Source: Streptomyces justiciae (GTDB lineage Bacteria; Actinomycetota; Actinomycetes; Streptomycetales; Streptomycetaceae). From it: a stretch of 64,000 nt of DNA. Of this stretch, positions 58,388 to 64,000 are shown piece after piece. The stretch lies in contig NZ_JADDXU010000027.1 in NCBI RefSeq assembly GCF_015163075.1, positions 1 through 64,000 on the forward strand, given 5' to 3'. The notes beneath the pieces were generated by a model. The model saw only the letters and a program-made list of their open reading frames with translations, was not told where the DNA came from and searched no databases. Every line of letters starts with the position of its first letter. The stretch's first letter is position 1. The position numbers were made by a program, and so were the translations under genes.

Positions 58388-61174
58388 GTGACCAGCCCCG
58401 CGAACACCCCCCTGGCGATCCCCGCCCTCACCGACGCCGAGGAACTCTCCTGCGACGTCCTCGTCATCGGCGGCGGCACCGCCGGCACCATGGCCGCGCT
58501 GACCGCCGCCGAGCACGGTGCCGACGTGATCCTCCTGGAGAAGGCCCACGTCCGGCACTCCGGCGCCCTCGCCATGGGCATGGACGGCGTCAACAACGCG
58601 GTCATCCCGGGCCGCGCCGAGCCCGACGACTACGTCGCCGAGATCACCCGCGCCAACGACGGCATCGTCGACCAGTCCACCGTCCGCCAGACCGCCACCC
58701 GCGGCTTCGGCATGGTGCAGCGGCTGGAGTCGTACGGCGTGAAGTTCGAGAAGGACGAGCACGGCGACTACGCGGTCCGCCAGGTCCACCGCTCCGGCTC
58801 CTATGTGCTGCCGATGCCGGAGGGCAAGGACGTCAAGAAGGTGCTGTACCGGCAGTTGCGGCGGCGCGAGATGCGGGAGCGGATCCGCATCGAGAACCGG
58901 GTGATGCCGGTGCGGGTGCTGACGGCTGAGGGGCGGGCCGTGGGGGCGGTCGGCTTCAACACCCGTACGGGCGCCTTCGTGACGGTCCGCGCGGGCGCGG
59001 TGATCCTGGCCACGGGCGCGTGCGGCCGACTGGGGCTGCCGGCTTCCGGATACCTGTACGGCACGTACGAGAACCCCACCAACGCCGGTGACGGGTACGC
59101 CATGGCCTACCACGCGGGCGCCGAGCTCACCGGCATCGAGTGCTTCCAGATCAACCCGCTGATCAAGGACTACAACGGCCCCGCCTGCGCCTACGTCGCC
59201 AACCCCTTCGGCGGCTACCAGGTCAACCGGCACGGCGAACGCTTCGTCGACTCCGACTACTGGTCCGGCCAGATGATGGCGGAGTTCGCGGCCGAGGTGG
59301 CATCCGACCGGGGACCGGTCTACCTCAAGCTCAGCCACCTCCCCGAGGAGTCGGTCTCCGCCCTGGAGTCGATCCTGCACTCCACCGAGCGGCCCACCCG
59401 AGGAACCTTCCACGCGGGCCGGGGCCACGACTACCGCACCCACGACATCGAGATGCACATCTCCGAGATCGGCCTGTGCGGCGGCCACTCCGCCTCGGGC
59501 GTACGGGTCGACGACCACGCCCGCACCACCGTCCCCCGCCTCTACGCCGCCGGCGACCTGGCCTGCGTCCCGCACAACTACATGATCGGCGCCTTCGTCT
59601 TCGGCGACCTCGCGGGCGCGGACGCGGCCCAGTACGCGGCGTACGAAGGGGAGTTGCCCGCCGACCAGCTCCGTGAGGCGCACGAACTCATCTACCGCCC
59701 GCTGCGCAACCCGGACGGCCCGCCGCAGCCCCAGGTCGAGTACAAGCTGCGCCGCTTCGTGAACGACTACGTGGCCCCGCCGAAGTCGGGGGCCCGGTTG
59801 TCGCTCGCCCTGGAGTCCTTCGAGCGGATGCGGGACGACATCGCCGCGATGGGCGCCCGGACCCCGCACGAGCTGATGCGCTGCGCCGAGGTCTCCTTCA
59901 TCCGCGACTGCGCGGAGATGGCCGCGCGCGCGTCCCTGGCCCGCACGGAGTCCCGCTGGGGCCTCTACCACGACCGTCTCGACCACCCCCATCGCGACGA
60001 CGCGTCCTGGTTCCACCACCTCGATCTGCACAAGTCCCCCTCTGGTGCGATGGAGTTCACGGCCCGTCCCGTGGCTCCCTATCTGGTCCCGGTCGAGGAG
60101 TTCACCCCGACCGGCGGCCCCTCCCGGCACCTCGGCGAGGTGCACCCGGAGGAGGTGGCGACGGCGGGGTCGCGGGACCGGGCGCCGGTGGCGACGGGTG
60201 CCGGGGGCGACGGCCCGGACCGTTCCGACGGGGCCGACAGTGCCGACAGCCGGTCCGGACTCTCCGCCCCTCCCGCCGCCGAGCAGTCAGCCACCCGCCT
60301 CCTCGAACTGGTGGCCCTCGCCGAGGAGGAGCCGGAACTCGACGCCCTGCGGCCGTACTTGACCGACCCGGCGGCCACGGTCCGGCGTGAGGCCGTCGCG
60401 GTGCTCACCGAGACCCTGCCGCCCGGCACCGGCCCCGCCCTGGCCGACGCGCTCCGCGACCCCGCCGCCGAGGTCCGTGCCGCCGCCGCGGCCTCGCTGC
60501 GCGAGCTGGTCGAGACGCTCCCGCCCGAACCCGCCCTGCGCGAAGGCCTCGCCGTCGCCCTCCACGAACCCGACCCTGTCGTACGGGCCGCCGCCCTCGA
60601 CGTCCTGCGTGCCCTGCGGCTGGGCGACACCGCGCTGTTCACGGGCTCCCTGACGGACGACGACATCGCCGTCCGCATCGAGGCCGTACGCGCCCTCGTC
60701 TCGGTCGACGCCGCCGAGGAACTGGCCCGCGCGGCGACGTCCGACCCGTCCCGCGAGGTCCGCGTCACCTTCGCCAAGGCCCTGGCGACGGTGTCCACAG
60801 GGCGCCCCGACGTCGTCCTGCCCACCCTTGCCACGCTCACGACGGACGCCGACGCCCTGGTCCGAGGCGCCGCCTACGCCGCCCTGGGCACCACCGGATG
60901 CCCGGACCCGCTCGCCGAACGCGCGGTGGTCGCCTTGGCGGACGCCACCTGGCAGGTGCGGTCCGGGGCGGCGACCGCCCTCTCCGGAGCGGCGGCCGAC
61001 ACCGCCGTCCCCGCCCTGGCCAAGGCACTCGCCGACCCGAACGCCGACGTACGCAAGGCAGCGGTCCTGGCCCTGACCCGACACACGGCCACGGAGTCCG
61101 CCCGCGCCGCCCTGGCCACGGCGACGTCCGACTCGGACGCGGACGTCAGGGCGTACGCGTCACGAGCGCTGTGA
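58388..61174 (+). CDS. AprA/FrdA-like FAD flavoprotein fused to HEAT-like repeats
   Basis: This 928-residue protein has two parts. Residues about 1-590 are a fumarate-reductase-type flavoprotein closest in style to adenylylsulfate reductase alpha: FAD loop VIGGGTAGTMAALTAAEHGA, HSGALAMGMDGVNNAVIPG, GYQVNRHGERFVDSDYWSGQ, and LYAAGDLACVPHNYMIGAFV. After an Asp/Ser/Gly-rich linker, residues about 637-928 are six to eight HEAT-like helical repeats (DPAAEVRAAAAASLRELVE, DPNADVRKAAVLALTRH). The GTG start is 11 bases after the ATPase gene. Substrate unknown; the ferredoxin and importer in the operon suggest a redox conversion of an imported sulfur or carbon compound. Confidence 0.9.
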   Translation: MTSPANTPLAIPALTDAEELSCDVLVIGGGTAGTMAALTAAEHGADVILLEKAHVRHSGALAMGMDGVNNAVIPGRAEPDDYVAEITRANDGIVDQSTVRQTATRGFGMVQRLESYGVKFEKDEHGDYAVRQVHRSGSYVLPMPEGKDVKKVLYRQLRRREMRERIRIENRVMPVRVLTAEGRAVGAVGFNTRTGAFVTVRAGAVILATGACGRLGLPASGYLYGTYENPTNAGDGYAMAYHAGAELTGIECFQINPLIKDYNGPACAYVANPFGGYQVNRHGERFVDSDYWSGQMMAEFAAEVASDRGPVYLKLSHLPEESVSALESILHSTERPTRGTFHAGRGHDYRTHDIEMHISEIGLCGGHSASGVRVDDHARTTVPRLYAAGDLACVPHNYMIGAFVFGDLAGADAAQYAAYEGELPADQLREAHELIYRPLRNPDGPPQPQVEYKLRRFVNDYVAPPKSGARLSLALESFERMRDDIAAMGARTPHELMRCAEVSFIRDCAEMAARASLARTESRWGLYHDRLDHPHRDDASWFHHLDLHKSPSGAMEFTARPVAPYLVPVEEFTPTGGPSRHLGEVHPEEVATAGSRDRAPVATGAGGDGPDRSDGADSADSRSGLSAPPAAEQSATRLLELVALAEEEPELDALRPYLTDPAATVRREAVAVLTETLPPGTGPALADALRDPAAEVRAAAAASLRELVETLPPEPALREGLAVALHEPDPVVRAAALDVLRALRLGDTALFTGSLTDDDIAVRIEAVRALVSVDAAEELARAATSDPSREVRVTFAKALATVSTGRPDVVLPTLATLTTDADALVRGAAYAALGTTGCPDPLAERAVVALADATWQVRSGAATALSGAAADTAVPALAKALADPNADVRKAAVLALTRHTATESARAALATATSDSDADVRAYASRAL

Positions 61175-61304
61175 CGGCTGCCGGCCGACCGGCCTCGGGC
61201 CGACGACAACCGGCACGCACCCTGCGACGGGCGCCCAGGCCATGGGCCCGAGGCCACAGATGCCGGGCGCACCGGTGCTGGGCCTCGGGCGCCACGGCCG
61301 ACGC

Positions 61305-63293
<1,989 letters not shown>

Positions 63294-63364
63294 AGTCCTG
63301 TCCCCCGTACGTCGTCCCTCGACCACTGCCTCCACGATAGGGGCCCGCACCGACAGCGCCGGAG

Positions 63365-63373
63365 TTATCCACA
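63365..63373 (+). promoter_or_regulatory. DnaA-box-like 9-mer upstream of recQ
   Basis: TTATCCACA is an exact match to the classical DnaA box, 72 bases upstream of the recQ start in the divergent region. A single box is weak evidence for DnaA control of recQ. Confidence 0.3.
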
Positions 63374-63532
63374 GGCTCACCCCGTGACGCTCCGCGTTCA
63401 CTCCAATGGTCCGCGTCACATGGAGGCGTACCGCCCTCCGGGGACATGCTGCTCAGGCGGGCAGGGGAGGCCCGCCTCCCGGACAGCGTGCCTCGACCGG
63501 CGCGCGCCACTTCCGCTTCAAGGAGCCCCCGC

Positions 63533-64000
63533 ATGTTCTCTCGGCCCCTCAAGGCCGCCGTCGCCGTGGCGATAGCCGGTGCCTTCTCCCTGACCGCCGC
63601 GCCCGCACAGGCCGCACCCGCGGACGACGCCGACGTCTGGATCGCCCTGGTCCCCACGTACGCGGCGACCGGCAAGTACGCGTACGAGCCGTTCGCCCCC
63701 GGCGGGGGCTACGCCCGCACCAACACGTGCGTGCCCAACATGGGCTACCACTACGTCAACGCGCAGCTTCGGGACGACCCCGCCGTCGACCCCGCCAAGC
63801 CGGAGGTCCTGTTGTACGAGGGCGGGTCCAACGCCAGCACGCGCAAGCTGGTCGGCGTGGAATGGAGAGTCCCGATCTCGGCCACGGCCGCCGCGCCGAC
63901 GCTGTTCGGCAAGACCTTCTTCAAGGACACGGCGCTGGGCGTCTACTCGCTCCACGCCTGGATCTACAAATCCAACCCCAACGGGCTCTTCGAGGCGTAC
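63533..64000 (+). CDS. secreted hypothetical protein, cut by the window edge
   Basis: The first 156 codons are visible. A signal peptide (residues 1-28, LKAAVAVAIAGAFSLTAAPAQA) is followed by VWIALVPTYAATGKYAYEPF and CVPNMGYHYVNAQLRDDPAV, with LVGVEWRVPISATAAAPTLFG later. I know similar secreted proteins in Streptomyces but no activity. The ATG has AAGGAG about 12 bases upstream. It is divergent from recQ. The 3' end lies beyond the window. Confidence 0.75.
   Translation, partial: MFSRPLKAAVAVAIAGAFSLTAAPAQAAPADDADVWIALVPTYAATGKYAYEPFAPGGGYARTNTCVPNMGYHYVNAQLRDDPAVDPAKPEVLLYEGGSNASTRKLVGVEWRVPISATAAAPTLFGKTFFKDTALGVYSLHAWIYKSNPNGLFEAY

Noticed and set aside
56408..60145. A 1245-codon open frame on the minus strand
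   Set aside because: It is antisense to the binding protein, permease, ATPase and flavoprotein genes. It arises from the high GC of third positions and encodes no recognisable protein.

Overview
The window looks like a Streptomyces chromosome (inference from very high GC, frequent GTG starts, GTGA/ATGA overlaps, near absence of TTA codons, and actinomycete-type genes such as korAB next to a nuo cluster and tandem HisKA_3 kinases). From memory the order nuo cluster - two kinases - response regulator - korAB - polyprenyl synthase resembles the SCO4580-SCO4614 region of S. coelicolor, read in the opposite direction; I could not check this. The content looks like core chromosome with local decay and repeat insertion. 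I see no phage, insertion sequence or integrase.

Layout. 1-4700: a small zinc-ribbon-like protein, tRNA-Tyr, yajQ, a GlsB-type membrane protein, an APC permease, and a yccF/htpX pair. 4886-15806: a ten-gene leftward complex I cluster, nuoA-B-C-H-I-J-K-L-M-N, without nuoD, E, F or G. 16023-20810: two paralogous sensor kinases, a frameshifted quinone-reductase pseudogene and one LuxR-type response regulator. 21096-24096: korAB, a 2-oxoacid:ferredoxin oxidoreductase. The kinases, korAB and the partial complex I may form one respiratory unit in which korAB supplies reduced ferredoxin to complex I.

24148-36723: small accessory and regulatory genes (a DUF6082-like protein, an HxlR regulator with a divergent NmrA-type reductase, rarD running into an MFS pseudogene, a VOC protein, a secreted M28 aminopeptidase, a repeat-rich TPR-like protein, an FMN reductase, a two-gene ABC exporter with a LolA-like protein, and a CHRD/DUF3455 secreted protein carrying the only TTA codon I found). 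36943-45488: a polyprenyl diphosphate synthase, a POT transporter with a CocE hydrolase, a c-di-AMP riboswitch ahead of a lytic transglycosylase, a HAD phosphatase, and a GH53 galactanase. 44814-48474: a two-gene unit with an unrecognised protein overlapping a 1003-residue NACHT/LRR-like STAND NTPase, a plausible defence system.

48619-54859: a flavin monooxygenase and ATP-grasp pair, fumarylacetoacetase, a lone M56 peptidase and a GntR regulator. 54996-61174: a compact operon (2x[4Fe-4S] ferredoxin, a solute-binding protein fused to a NosL-like tail, an ABC permease and ATPase, and an AprA-like flavoprotein fused to HEAT-like repeats). I consider this the best candidate for an undescribed system. 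The window closes with recQ and the start of a secreted protein cut by the right edge.
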